Source: an uncultured Alphaproteobacteria bacterium (GTDB lineage: Bacteria; Pseudomonadota; Alphaproteobacteria; Micavibrionales; Micavibrionaceae). Taken from it: 64,000 nucleotides of DNA. Made by a program: the position numbers and the translations under genes. Numbering within the stretch: the first letter of the stretch is position 1; every line of letters begins with the position of its first letter. The DNA is taken from NCBI GenBank assembly GCA_937931645.1, contig CALHAR010000002.1, forward strand, positions 62,001 through 126,000, given 5' to 3'. Below, in pieces: positions 8,893 to 17,930 of the stretch. The notes under the pieces were generated by a model. It was not told the origin of the DNA, did no database searches, and saw only the letters and a program-made list of their open reading frames with translations.

Positions 8893-9887
8893 CAGCTTAA
8901 ATCTAACATTTTTTGAATTGGAATGCGCGATGCCTCTGCTATTGCAGGATCAAGAAAAACCTCAGGCTCTTCGGTTTGTAAGGCTTTCAAGATTTTAGGT
9001 AGTGTGATGCGCTTCATATGTGGGCACATTTGACAGGGGCGGATTAGCTCCATATCTGGATTTGCTGCGGCGACATTATCACTCATTGAACATTCAGTGA
9101 TAAGCACAACGCGGGGCGGGCGCTCATTTTCAACATATTCAATCATCTGCTGGGTGGAACCTGTAAAGTCTGCTTCGTCTAAAACATCTTTTGGACATTC
9201 TGGGTGTGCAATCACTTGTATGCCGTCATGTTTTTCGCGGAATTTTTTAATATCTTCAGGCGTGAAGCGTTCATGTACCATACAACTTCCTTCCCATGTT
9301 AGAACTTTTTTGGTTGTATGTTGCCTTGTGTAATCAGCCAGATATTTATCTGGGATCATAAGGACGGTATCACTATCCATAGAGTTGACTATTTTAACGG
9401 CGTTCCCAGAGGTACAACAAATATCGCTTGCCGCTTTGACTTCGGCGGAGCTGTTAACATAGGTAATGACTGGCACGTTCGGATATTTCTCACGTAACAA
9501 AGCAATATCTTTTGCCGTGATAGATTCGGCCAGAGAACACCCAGCTTTCATATCTGGTATTAAAACCTTTTTATTCATGCAAAGGGCCTTTGATGTTTCT
9601 GCCATGAAGTGCACACCGCATTGTACAATAATGTCAGCATCAGATTTTGCGGCGGCGCGCGCCAGTGCTAAAGAGTCACCAACAATATCTGCTACACCAT
9701 GAAAGATATCTGGCGTCATATAATTGTGGGCAAGGATGACGGCGTTTTTTTCTTTTTTGAGGCGATTAATTTCGTAAACATACGGGGCAAGTGTTTCCCA
9801 ATATTTTTCTTCAAACTGATCTTTCAGTATTTCATAGATGGGAGCGGTCGCTTCTGCGACTTCGGTTGTGTAGCTAAGGTTGGTCAT
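8892..9887 (-). CDS. nadA: Quinolinate synthase
   Basis: NadA condenses iminoaspartate with dihydroxyacetone phosphate to quinolinate using a [4Fe-4S] cluster. The 331-residue protein has AVILAHNYMTPDI, IVQCGVHFMAETSKAL, the cysteine pair in SDICCTSGNAVKIV, the HPECP motif and the C-terminal CQMCPHMKRITLPKIL. These include the three conserved cluster-ligand regions. It is the first gene of a nadA-nadC operon on the minus strand. The AAAGGG just upstream (read on the minus strand at about 9895-9902) is a plausible ribosome-binding site. Confidence 0.97.
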   Translation of the reverse strand: MTNLSYTTEVAEATAPIYEILKDQFEEKYWETLAPYVYEINRLKKEKNAVILAHNYMTPDIFHGVADIVGDSLALARAAAKSDADIIVQCGVHFMAETSKALCMNKKVLIPDMKAGCSLAESITAKDIALLREKYPNVPVITYVNSSAEVKAASDICCTSGNAVKIVNSMDSDTVLMIPDKYLADYTRQHTTKKVLTWEGSCMVHERFTPEDIKKFREKHDGIQVIAHPECPKDVLDEADFTGSTQQMIEYVENERPPRVVLITECSMSDNVAAANPDMELIRPCQMCPHMKRITLPKILKALQTEEPEVFLDPAIAEASRIPIQKMLDLS

Positions 9888-9948
9888 AACAATACCCTTT
9901 TTATTACTCTATGCGCTTTTTAACGCAAACAGCATGGTAGATAAAGGA

Positions 9949-10572
9949 TTATTTATTTTTGTTTTTCAATAATACGCGGATATGAGGGCGACCATTTTCT
10001 TGCTCGTATTTCTCATAATATTGTTGGTGATATTCTTCAGCAGGCCAAAACTTAGATAAAGGCTCTAGCGTTGTAACAATTTTATCTTTCCAGACTTTTT
10101 GTGCGTCGATTTCTGTAATGGCTTGTTCAGCGACCTTCTTTTGCTCTTCATTATGGTAGAACACGGCAGATCTATATTGTGTGCCTTTATCAACGCCTTG
10201 GCGGTTCAACTGTGTTGGGTCATGAGCTTTGGTGAAGAAATAATCGAGGATCTCACGATAGCTAATGATCTCAGGGTCGTAATAGATGTCTGTTACCTCG
10301 GCATGACCGCTCTTTCCTGTTGTGATGTCCCGATAGGTTGGGTTGTCGATGTCCCCCCCTGAATAGCCTGATATCGTATAAACAACCCCTTCAAGAGCGC
10401 GAAATTCACTTTCGAGACACCAAAAGCACCCTCCAGCCAATGTGGCGATGGGAAGGTTGTCGGGTTGCTCAGTTTTAATGGTGTCTGCCACGTCCATTCC
10501 TTTTGATTGTCCTGTTAAACCAAAGTAAGCCACAGGCGTTAAGATTACTGCCAATAATATAAAATACTTCAT
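9949..10572 (-). CDS. msrA: Peptide-methionine (S)-S-oxide reductase with signal peptide
   Basis: MsrA reduces the S-epimer of methionine sulfoxide in proteins. The 207-residue protein has the catalytic motif GGCFWCLESEF near residue 50, followed by GYSGGDIDNPTYRDITTGKSGHAEV, DYFFTKAHDPTQLNRQG and the EYHQQYYEK segment. The first ~20 residues are a hydrophobic signal sequence (ILLAVILTPVAYFGL), so I infer a periplasmic enzyme that repairs oxidised envelope proteins. It sits alone on the minus strand, downstream in position from the divergently transcribed transporter gene. Confidence 0.95.
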   Translation of the reverse strand: MKYFILLAVILTPVAYFGLTGQSKGMDVADTIKTEQPDNLPIATLAGGCFWCLESEFRALEGVVYTISGYSGGDIDNPTYRDITTGKSGHAEVTDIYYDPEIISYREILDYFFTKAHDPTQLNRQGVDKGTQYRSAVFYHNEEQKKVAEQAITEIDAQKVWKDKIVTTLEPLSKFWPAEEYHQQYYEKYEQENGRPHIRVLLKNKNK

Positions 10573-10628
10573 AGTACTAAATTCGTTATCTACTTTGTTT
10601 TTGTTACATCCTATTTTAAGCTATTTTT

Positions 10629-11897
10629 ATGGACGAATGTCAAAAAAGATCAGTTTTTTCATGGTGTTTGTATGATTGGGCAAACACGGCCTTTAGTACG
10701 GTCATTATTACTTTCATTTTTAGTGTGTATTTCAGTCGTGAGATTGTTGGTGATGAAACAGTGGGGAGCGCGCAATGGGCTTTTGCGATTGGGGTAAGTG
10801 GCTTCTTTATCGCGTTTTTAGCCCCTTTATTGGGCGCAGTCGCAGATCATTCAGGGAACCGCAAAAGCTGGATTTTTGGTTTATCGATGCTGTGTATTAT
10901 ACCGTGCGCTTTGTTGTGGTTTGCGACGCCTGATGGAACGGCTAACCATATTTTTATGGTGCTGACGTTAATTGTGATTGCCAATATTGGGTTAGAGCTT
11001 TCTCAAGTTTTTTATAATGCGATGTTGCCGTATGTCGCAGCGAAAGGGTGCGTAGGACGGGTTTCTGGTTGGGCATGGGCATTAGGATATTTAGGTGGTT
11101 TAAGTGCGTTGGCAGTGACATTATTTTGTTTTATCGGTTTTGGTGAGATCAAGCCTTTGTTATCAATACCAAAAGAAAATTTTGAACATATACGATTAAC
11201 AGGCCCGTTTATTGCGCTGTGGTTTTTTGTTTTTATGCTGCCATTATTTTTATTTACGAAAGATGCGGAGATTAAAAAATTTTCTGCATTGCAAGCATTA
11301 GAAAAAGGATTGAGTCAGTTGGCGCAAACGGTACGTGATGTTAAGCAATATAAAAATCTTGTGACGTTTTTAATTTCAAGTGCGATCTACCGTGATGGTT
11401 TAGTCACATTATTTGCTATAGGTGGTATTTACGCCGCAGGACAATTTGGTATGAGCTTTACAGAGATTTTAATTTTTGCCATTGGGTTGAATATAACCGC
11501 GGGGTTAGGAGCATTTGGTTTTGCGTTTCTTGATGATTGGGTGGGGTCAAAAAAGACCATTATAATTTCGCTTGTTGGCTTAATTATTATTGGTGTTATT
11601 ATTTTAATGATTGAGGATAAGGGCTTGTTTTTGATCTTATCTCTAGGTCTTGGTATTTTTATGGGACCTGTGCAGGCAGCCAGTCGTACGATGATTTCTA
11701 AGCTATCGCCGCCGCATATATTGACGCAAACTTATGGACTTTATGCGTTTACGGGGAAGTCGATTTCTTTTGTAGGGCCTATCGCTTTTGCGGCGATGAC
11801 AAGTTATTTTGGAACCCAGCAAGCAGGTATGGCGAGCATTATTTTATTTTGGGTGGTTGGTTTAATCATTCTTTTGAAAGTGAAAGAGGGTAGATGA
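10629..11897 (+). CDS. MFS transporter of the UMF1 (Atg22-like) family
   Basis: The 422-residue protein has about 12 hydrophobic segments. Its opening (FSWCLYDWANTAFSTVIITFIF) is the typical start of bacterial UMF1/Atg22-like major facilitator proteins, and the GPVQAASRTMISKLSP segment near residue 350 is also characteristic. Substrates of bacterial members are not established in general. The stop overlaps the start of the AmpD-type amidase by four bases (ATGA). That coupling raises the possibility of transport linked to peptidoglycan fragments, but this is inference from context. Confidence 0.85.
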   Translation: MDECQKRSVFSWCLYDWANTAFSTVIITFIFSVYFSREIVGDETVGSAQWAFAIGVSGFFIAFLAPLLGAVADHSGNRKSWIFGLSMLCIIPCALLWFATPDGTANHIFMVLTLIVIANIGLELSQVFYNAMLPYVAAKGCVGRVSGWAWALGYLGGLSALAVTLFCFIGFGEIKPLLSIPKENFEHIRLTGPFIALWFFVFMLPLFLFTKDAEIKKFSALQALEKGLSQLAQTVRDVKQYKNLVTFLISSAIYRDGLVTLFAIGGIYAAGQFGMSFTEILIFAIGLNITAGLGAFGFAFLDDWVGSKKTIIISLVGLIIIGVIILMIEDKGLFLILSLGLGIFMGPVQAASRTMISKLSPPHILTQTYGLYAFTGKSISFVGPIAFAAMTSYFGTQQAGMASIILFWVVGLIILLKVKEGR

Positions 11898-12598
11898 ACA
11901 TTATACAAAAACCGAGCCCTAACTTTGATGGACGTGATGGCGAAGAGGTTACGTTTCTTATTCTACACTATACAGGTATGGAAACGGGGCAGGGTGCTTT
12001 GGATAGGTTGTGTTGTGAAGAGGCACAAGTTAGCGCGCATTATACTGTTGATGAAGATGGAACGATTTATCATCATGTCGAGGAGAGTAAACGAGCCTGG
12101 CATGCGGGTATTTCCTCATGGCGGGGGCAGGAAAGTATTAACGCGAAGTCCATTGGAATTGAAATTGTGAACCCAGGGCATGAGTTTGGGTATCGGGAGT
12201 TTCCACCCGTACAACTAAAAGCGGTGAAGGCACTATGCCTAGATATTTTATCACGTCATAAGAGTATTGAAGATGTCTTGGCGCATTCGGATGTTGCTCC
12301 TGATAGAAAGCAAGATCCAGGGGAGTTGTTTCCATGGAAGGATTTTGCTGAGGAAGGTGTCGGTATTTGGCCTGAAATATCTGAAGAAGATGTTTTGAAA
12401 GGCGCGTTGATACGAGATATTACCCAAGGATTGAGGCGGGTAGGGTATGAGGCATCAAAACCACAAAATATGTTACTAGCGTTTCAGCGGCATTATGTAC
12501 CGGAAGCTTTTCAAGAAGGTACGGAAGGTATAGCCTGTAGCCTGACGAAAGCACGACTTTACGCTTTACAATCAGGGCATTTGATTTCTTCCCAATAA
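11894..12598 (+). CDS. AmpD-type N-acetylmuramoyl-L-alanine amidase
   Basis: This Amidase_2 family enzyme would cleave the MurNAc-L-Ala bond of peptidoglycan or recycled anhydro-muropeptides, using zinc. In the 234 residues the zinc ligands are visible as His25 (LILHYTG), the His of LAHSDVAPDRKQDPG, and its Asp. AWHAGISSWRG and SIGIEIVNPG are also typical. A C-terminal helical region (about 165-225, LRRVGYE...AFQRHYVPEAF) resembles a peptidoglycan-binding domain. No signal peptide is visible, so a cytoplasmic recycling role is likely. It is co-transcribed with the MFS gene. Confidence 0.93.
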   Translation: MNIIQKPSPNFDGRDGEEVTFLILHYTGMETGQGALDRLCCEEAQVSAHYTVDEDGTIYHHVEESKRAWHAGISSWRGQESINAKSIGIEIVNPGHEFGYREFPPVQLKAVKALCLDILSRHKSIEDVLAHSDVAPDRKQDPGELFPWKDFAEEGVGIWPEISEEDVLKGALIRDITQGLRRVGYEASKPQNMLLAFQRHYVPEAFQEGTEGIACSLTKARLYALQSGHLISSQ

Positions 12599-12614
12599 AT
12601 GATACAACAGCTTT

Positions 12615-13071
<457 letters not shown>

Positions 13072-13165
13072 ATTTTTTAAACTTCGGCGTGCAAGAAGTG
13101 CGCTACGTTTTTTCTTTTTTCTTAAGTGTATAAATACATTATGCTGGTTTGTGGGGGTGTTTCTA

Positions 13166-13771
13166 ATGGATCAATATATCTTTTTTGCTGTGGTGGCGAT
13201 TGCTTTGGCATGCTTTAGGTATGCAACATATTTTTACACTATTTATAAAGGCGAAACAAAGCCCCACGCGTTTAGTTGGCTGTTATGGGGGATTGTTGTT
13301 GGTATTGGCGCGCTGGCGCAATTTGCATTAGAGGGAGGACCTTCTGCATGGGCTTTGGCTTTTGTTTCGACTACATGTTTAGTGATTGCAGTTCTAGCCT
13401 ATTTTATTGGCGAAAAAGACTATACAAAAAGTGATTAGTTTGCTCTTGTTGCTTGTCTGGTGGCTATTCCTATTTGGAAAGTGACGCAAAGTCCAGTGGC
13501 TGCTCTTATAATTATTATGGTTGTCGATGCATTGAGCTATTGGCCAACAATACGGAAGTCTTTTTATCGACCCGATACGGAGCCACCAATTTCAACTTTT
13601 TCTGCGGGAATACGCTATTTTTTGATGTTGTTTGCTGTACCTGACCCAACCTAGCAAACCTTAATGTATCCGTCTTTCTTAATGATTGCTGATTGGGGTG
13701 TTGCATTTTACCTTGTGATTAGGCGCTGGCAGTTGGGTTACCCCTTGCATGAATATTCTAAGAAGCCATAA
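13166..13771 (+). pseudogene. Multi-pass membrane protein gene interrupted by two in-frame TAG codons
   Basis: One frame of 202 codons runs from ATG 13166 (preceded by GGGGG) to TAA 13769-13771. It is interrupted only by TAG at 13436-13438 and TAG at 13652-13654. All three parts look like the same protein: helices and a KPHAFSWLLWG motif in the first 90 codons, then VAIPIWKVTQSPVAALIIIMVVDALSYWPTIRKS, then YPSFLMIADWGVAFYLVIRRW. I recall a conserved hypothetical membrane family with this layout in which a Trp follows the EKDITRSD-like segment; TGG to TAG would explain the first stop. Because mraY, ftsA and the sdh tautomerase end in TAG, TAG is a normal stop here. Decay is the simplest reading; readthrough or sequencing error cannot be excluded. 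Confidence 0.7.
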
Positions 13772-13776
13772 AAAAA

Positions 13777-13799
13777 CGCCTAGTGTTCGATACTAGGCG
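13777..13799 (-). terminator. Intrinsic terminator, best oriented for the minus-strand small gene
   Basis: CGCCTAGT (13777-13784) pairs with ACTAGGCG (13792-13799) around a 7-base loop. On the minus strand the stem is followed directly by six T residues. On the plus strand it is followed by GCTTTTGG, so it may also serve the broken membrane gene. Confidence 0.8.
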
Positions 13800-13825
13800 G
13801 CTTTTGGTTTGTTGTACTTGTTGGT

Positions 13826-13921
13826 TTATTCTGTTTCCGCTGACTTTAATGTAGAGTAAGCGATTGTTCCGGCGAAAAGCCCGCCATTTACAGAAAGTGC
13901 CATTATTAGTAATGCAGTCAT
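13826..13921 (-). CDS. 31-residue single-helix membrane peptide
   Basis: The minus-strand frame from ATG 13921 to TAA 13826 encodes 31 residues: a hydrophobic helix (MTALLIMALSVNGGLFAG then TIAYS) and a short acidic tail (SAETE). Support for a real gene is the strong ribosome-binding site AAGGGG eight bases before the ATG and a matching intrinsic terminator 27 bases after the stop. I do not recognise a family. The GG in the middle of the helix could allow helix packing, as in small regulatory membrane peptides that bind larger membrane proteins, but the partner is unknown. Confidence 0.6.
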   Translation of the reverse strand: MTALLIMALSVNGGLFAGTIAYSTLKSAETE

Positions 13922-14219
13922 AGTGTTTTTCCCCTTACACAGATTGTTGTCTAATATTGTTTAAGTCTTAATGTTGAATATGTTTACCATAACAAAATAG
14001 ATTGCGTCAAGGTTTATTTTCATTTTTTTCAATAAAAACAATAGCTTATAACATTTTGTCCTTGTAAGGGATATTTTTAACTTTATGGAAAGTTGAAATG
14101 GCAGAATTCTCTTATTTCTTATTTGGTATTTTTTTTAGCTTTTGAACATGCCCTATTCAAATAATAAGGGCATTTATAAAAATAATTGTGAATGAACGTA
14201 AAGATGGATGATTGCTGGT
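13922..14219. other. Intergenic region upstream of the dcw cluster
   Basis: This AT-rich stretch separates the divergent 31-residue peptide gene and the mraZ promoter. I find no open frame with a ribosome-binding site, no tRNA-like structure and no strong hairpin. It presumably holds the promoter of the peptide gene and upstream dcw control sequence. Confidence 0.4.
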
Positions 14220-14272
14220 TTGACCCTACGCTTTTCCCATGATATCCCATATATATCCATGTTTTTCCATGG
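14220..14272 (+). promoter_or_regulatory. mraZ promoter region with four MraZ boxes at 10-bp spacing
   Basis: Bases 14231-14270 are four consecutive 10-base units, each ending in CCAT: CTTTTCCCAT, GATATCCCAT, ATATATCCAT, GTTTTTCCAT. Read on the minus strand they are ATGGG, ATGGG, ATGGA, ATGGA at exact 10-base intervals. Published MraZ targets (E. coli) are TGGGN repeats separated by five bases upstream of mraZ, so this matches spacing and core, in reverse orientation. A possible promoter, TTGACC (14220-14225) with TATCCC 17 bases on, would be covered by the boxes. That suggests autorepression of the dcw operon by MraZ. Confidence 0.8.
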
Positions 14273-14359
14273 TGTGGTGTTCTTATTGTTTTTTTTTAAG
14301 TGTTTTTCGTTTCTTGCTTCAGGGTATTTTTACAAATTAACGGGGTTTTTATAGCTTTT

Positions 14360-14830
14360 ATGGCTCTCTTTCTGTCAACACATCAGAATAAAATAGATAA
14401 AAAGGGGCGGGTTTCTGTGCCAGCTTCCTTTAGGGCGCAGCTTTCTGAAGAGTCTTTTCAGGGGCTCGTTCTATTTCGTTCTAACGTTCATAGTTGTTTA
14501 GAAGGGTTTTCGTTTTCTTATATGCAAGAGATTGGGTCGCGCTTGGATGACTTTGATTTGTTCTCTGCTGAACAGGATGATTTGGCGACATCAATTTTTG
14601 GTACGGCTGTACAGCTTTCTATGGATGGTGATGGACGTATTATTTTACCGCAAGATTTAATTGATTTTGCATCATTGGATGAAAAGGCGGCTTTTGTTGG
14701 GATGGGAGCAAAATTTCAAATTTGGAACCCAGCAAATTTTGAGCAACGCCGCGATGTGGCGCGTCAAGCGGTTCAATCAAAGGGGCTGACTATTCCTAAG
14801 GGTGTGCCCAAGGGTGATCGTAATGAGTAA
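14360..14830 (+). CDS. mraZ: Transcriptional regulator MraZ
   Basis: MraZ is a ring-forming DNA-binding protein with two SpoVT/AbrB-like half-domains that represses the dcw operon from its own promoter. The 156-residue protein from ATG 14360 has the two signature half-sites KIDKKGRVSVPASFR (about 12-26) and DGDGRIILPQDL (about 90-102). The frame is open upstream to 14300, but MALFLSTHQNKID is the family-type N-terminus. The end overlaps rsmH by eight bases (ATGAGTAA). The MraZ boxes lie about 90-130 bases upstream of the start. Confidence 0.93.
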   Translation: MALFLSTHQNKIDKKGRVSVPASFRAQLSEESFQGLVLFRSNVHSCLEGFSFSYMQEIGSRLDDFDLFSAEQDDLATSIFGTAVQLSMDGDGRIILPQDLIDFASLDEKAAFVGMGAKFQIWNPANFEQRRDVARQAVQSKGLTIPKGVPKGDRNE

Positions 14831-15770
14831 CCATTATCCTGTTATGTTGAATGAAGTGCTTCACGGTTTAGGCCCGCAAGATGGTGAGGTCTATGTTGAT
14901 GGAACATTTGGCGCGGGTGGTTATACGCGTGCGTTTTTAAATGCAGCGGACTGTACGGTTATTGCGATTGATCGTGACCCAAGCGCGTTGAAGATAGCTG
15001 AAGAATTAGCGCAAGAGTTTGGTGGACGTTTTGTTTTTGTTCAAGGGTGTTTTGGTGACGCGTTGGAGTTGGTGAATAAAGCAGGATTTGAAAAAGTTGA
15101 TGGCTTTGTTTTGGATGTTGGTGTGTCCTCCATGCAAATAGATCAGGCGGAACGTGGATTTTCGTTTCGTTTTGATGGGTCATTGGATATGCGTATGGGG
15201 CAAGATGGTGTGACCGCAGCAGATATCGTGAATGATACAGAAGAAGAAGATCTTGCCAATTTGATTTATAGGTATGGTGAAGAGCGTTTATCGCGTCGTA
15301 TTGCCAAGAATATTGTTACAGTGCGTCGTGATAAAAAGTTCGAAACTACATTTGAATTAGCGGATGCTGTTCGCCAAGTTGTTCCGCGCGGCCCAAAAGA
15401 TAAAATTGATCCAGCGACAAGAACTTTTCAGGCATTGCGTATTGCTGTGAATGATGAATTGGGTGAACTCGAGCGTGGGTTGATCGCGGCAGAAAGCTTG
15501 CTGAAAAATGGCGGACGTTTAGCTGTTGTTTCTTTTCACTCTCTTGAAGACGGGATTGTGAAGGCTTTTATGTATGAACGTTCGGGATATCACGCTAATG
15601 TTTCACGCCATATGCCTCAACAGATAGAGCGAGAGGTGACGCCAACTTTTTCTTTGAAGAAACGAAAAGCTATTGAGGCGAGCGATGAAGAGGTGAGCGA
15701 GAATGTGCGTTCGCGTTCGGCAAGGTTGCGTGTGGCTGTGCGTAATGAAGGGGAGATTTCCTGTGTTTAA
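14823..15770 (+). CDS. rsmH: 16S rRNA (cytosine-1402-N4)-methyltransferase
   Basis: RsmH (formerly MraW) methylates C1402 of 16S rRNA with SAM and is nearly always the second dcw gene. The 315-residue protein begins at ATG 14823 (MSNHYPVMLNEVL). It contains the SAM motif YVDGTFGAGGYTRAFL, the SSMQIDQAERGFSFRFDGSLDMRM region, ATRTFQALRIAVNDEL and SFHSLEDGIVKAFM. The upstream in-frame start at 14802 would add seven residues inside mraZ, without support. The stop region overlaps the ftsL start. Confidence 0.97.
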   Translation: MSNHYPVMLNEVLHGLGPQDGEVYVDGTFGAGGYTRAFLNAADCTVIAIDRDPSALKIAEELAQEFGGRFVFVQGCFGDALELVNKAGFEKVDGFVLDVGVSSMQIDQAERGFSFRFDGSLDMRMGQDGVTAADIVNDTEEEDLANLIYRYGEERLSRRIAKNIVTVRRDKKFETTFELADAVRQVVPRGPKDKIDPATRTFQALRIAVNDELGELERGLIAAESLLKNGGRLAVVSFHSLEDGIVKAFMYERSGYHANVSRHMPQQIEREVTPTFSLKKRKAIEASDEEVSENVRSRSARLRVAVRNEGEISCV

Positions 15771-16203
15771 GGTTTCAGGGTTACTTTGTCTTGTGTTGGC
15801 CATTGGTACAGGCACTTTACTGTTCCACACAAGTCAGTCTGTTCAGAATGCTGAGCAAAATTTGATGGATGTACGTAATGATGTGGTTACTGAAAAAGAG
15901 TCTTTACGTATTTTGTCGGCAGAGTGGGATTATTTAAACTGTCCAGAAAGGTTGGAAAAGTTAACCCTTAAGAACCTTGATATGGATGAACCTCGCGCAG
16001 ATAAAGTTGATTTTATTGGCGGAGAAGGCGACGTTCCAGAACCGCGTATTCCTGTTCTGCCGTCACTGAAACCAGAAAGCTTGATTCGGCATGTTTCGGT
16101 GCAAAGGAAGTTGGCGATCGAGAATGGTAAGCTTGAGGTGATAGAAAACCCTGAGCGTAAAAGTTTTGATGAGTTGATTGATGGCGCGGAGGAGGGCGAA
16201 TGA
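15763..16203 (+). CDS. ftsL: Cell division protein FtsL (GTG start)
   Basis: FtsL is a single-span divisome protein that forms a complex with FtsQ and FtsB and helps activate FtsWI. I choose GTG 15763 because AAGGGGAG lies seven bases upstream and the protein then starts VFKVSGLLCLVLAIGTGTLLF, one transmembrane helix. An ATG at 15745 is an alternative that would add six residues. The periplasmic part is a short coiled coil (QSVQNAEQNLMDVRNDV) followed by LRILSAEWDYLNCPERLEKL, the typical alphaproteobacterial FtsL segment. It overlaps rsmH by eight bases and ftsI by four. The C-terminal tail (about 60 residues) is acidic and less conserved. Confidence 0.87.
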   Translation: MFKVSGLLCLVLAIGTGTLLFHTSQSVQNAEQNLMDVRNDVVTEKESLRILSAEWDYLNCPERLEKLTLKNLDMDEPRADKVDFIGGEGDVPEPRIPVLPSLKPESLIRHVSVQRKLAIENGKLEVIENPERKSFDELIDGAEEGE

Positions 16204-17930
16204 GGTCTCTTTATAAAAAGCGCATTTATATGACAGGGGCAAAGCAAACGAATTTGGAACGAGCGCGTGGGCGTTTAATTCTAATTGGTAGTTTTTTTGT
16301 TATTGCTTACGGTATTGTTGCTGCGCGGGCGGCTGATTTATCAATTATTCAAGGGTTGTTGCATAATTCAAACGGGGTTCCCGTGTATGAGGTGCCCGTT
16401 CCGTCTGATGATATAAAAGTTCGTGCTGATATTGTTGATCGTAATGGCGTTATATTGGCGCGCTCTTTGAAGACATCTTCTTTGTTTGCTGATGCTGCTT
16501 TGGTTCGTGATCCTAAAAAGGTAACAAAAGACTTGCAAAATATTTTTCCTGAACTGTCTTATGGTGCAACATTGCAAAAGTTGCAAAGCAAGAAACGTTT
16601 TGTTTGGCTAAAAAGAAATATTACACCTGAGCAGCAATCAAAGCTTTTGTACTTAGGCCACCCTGGGTTAAATTTTAAAGAAGAGATGAACCGTGTTTAT
16701 CCGCAAGGGGCGTTAACGGCGCATTTGGTTGGGGCTAGTGGTGTTGATGGTCAAGGGTTAGCGGGTCTTGAGAGGAGTTTTGATGAGTTGTTGGCGCAAG
16801 GTGGTGAACCACTGGAGCTAACGTTAGATGTTCGTTTGCAGCATGCTTTAAAGCGCGAGATATCGACAGCAATGACGGAGTTTAAAGGTAAGGCTGGTGC
16901 GGGTGTCGTAATGGACGCCGAGACTGGTGAAGTTTTGGCCGCTGTTTCTTTGCCAGATTATGATCCGCAGAATTTCCAACAAGAAAAAGACAATCATAAG
17001 TTCAATCGCTTTAGTCAGGGTGTCTATGAGTTGGGGTCTTCTTTTAAGGTTTTTTCAACGGCGGCAATGTTAGAAAAAACAGAATCGCGTATGGGGCAGA
17101 GTTTTGATGTGCGAGAGCCTATTAAGGTTGGACGCTATAAAATTCGTGATTACCACCCTGAAAAAAGAACCTTGTCTTTACCTGAGGTTTTTATTCATTC
17201 GTCTAATATCGGGTCGGCTATGATGGGGCGAGCTGTGGGAACTGAGGAGTTAAAAAGTTTTTATAAAGACTTGGGTTTGTTGAATGCTCCTGATTTTGAA
17301 ATTTCTGAGGTGGGAAAGCCTTTAGTGCCTAGCCCTTGGAGCGAGGTGAATACCTTAACCGCATCTTTTGGGCATGGTATTGCTGTATCACCATTACAAC
17401 TTGTGAGTGCGACATCATCCATTGTGAATGGTGGTGTTTTGGTTTCTCCAAAAATTGTAAAATCTACGGAAAACCCGGTTAATAAGGATGGGGCATTAAG
17501 GGTAGTGTCACCAGAAACATCTCATAGAATGCGCCAGCTCTTAAGGCTTGTTGTCACAGAAGGTACGGGACGTAACGCCAATGTTGAGGGGTATTTTGTT
17601 GGAGGTAAAACAGGTACAGCAGAAAAGCCAGGAGCGGGTGGTTATGATCGTAAAAAATTAATTTCATCTTTTTTGGGTGTGTTTCCAATGGATAATCCGC
17701 GCTATGTCGTGTTTGCAATGGTTGATGAACCACAAGGAACAAAGGCAAGCTATGGTTATGCTACGGGTGGTTGGGTTGGTGCCCCGATAGTCAAACGTGT
17801 TGTTTCCTCTATGGTTTCAATATTAGGTATTCCGCCATCCGAAGAAAACCAGAGATTTGAAAATAGTCTGATGCGGTACGTGAAGACAAAAGAACAGATA
17901 AAAAAGGAGCAAACAATTGCAGTTCATTGA
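16200..17930 (+). CDS. ftsI: Peptidoglycan D,D-transpeptidase FtsI (PBP3)
   Basis: FtsI cross-links septal peptidoglycan together with the glycosyltransferase FtsW. The 576-residue protein has one N-terminal transmembrane helix (about 20-42), a dimerisation domain (DIVDRNGVILARS) and a transpeptidase domain with the active-site S280-x-x-K (GSSFK), the SSN triad (HSSNIGSA) and KTGTAEK. All three penicillin-binding motifs are intact. It starts within the last four bases of ftsL (ATGA). Its last 14 bases overlap murE. Confidence 0.96.
   Translation: MRSLYKKRIYMTGAKQTNLERARGRLILIGSFFVIAYGIVAARAADLSIIQGLLHNSNGVPVYEVPVPSDDIKVRADIVDRNGVILARSLKTSSLFADAALVRDPKKVTKDLQNIFPELSYGATLQKLQSKKRFVWLKRNITPEQQSKLLYLGHPGLNFKEEMNRVYPQGALTAHLVGASGVDGQGLAGLERSFDELLAQGGEPLELTLDVRLQHALKREISTAMTEFKGKAGAGVVMDAETGEVLAAVSLPDYDPQNFQQEKDNHKFNRFSQGVYELGSSFKVFSTAAMLEKTESRMGQSFDVREPIKVGRYKIRDYHPEKRTLSLPEVFIHSSNIGSAMMGRAVGTEELKSFYKDLGLLNAPDFEISEVGKPLVPSPWSEVNTLTASFGHGIAVSPLQLVSATSSIVNGGVLVSPKIVKSTENPVNKDGALRVVSPETSHRMRQLLRLVVTEGTGRNANVEGYFVGGKTGTAEKPGAGGYDRKKLISSFLGVFPMDNPRYVVFAMVDEPQGTKASYGYATGGWVGAPIVKRVVSSMVSILGIPPSEENQRFENSLMRYVKTKEQIKKEQTIAVH

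Noticed and set aside
13166-13771. Genome-wide reassignment of TAG to an amino acid
   Set aside because: Several clearly intact genes (mraY, ftsA, rpmJ, the sdh tautomerase) end in TAG at the expected family length.
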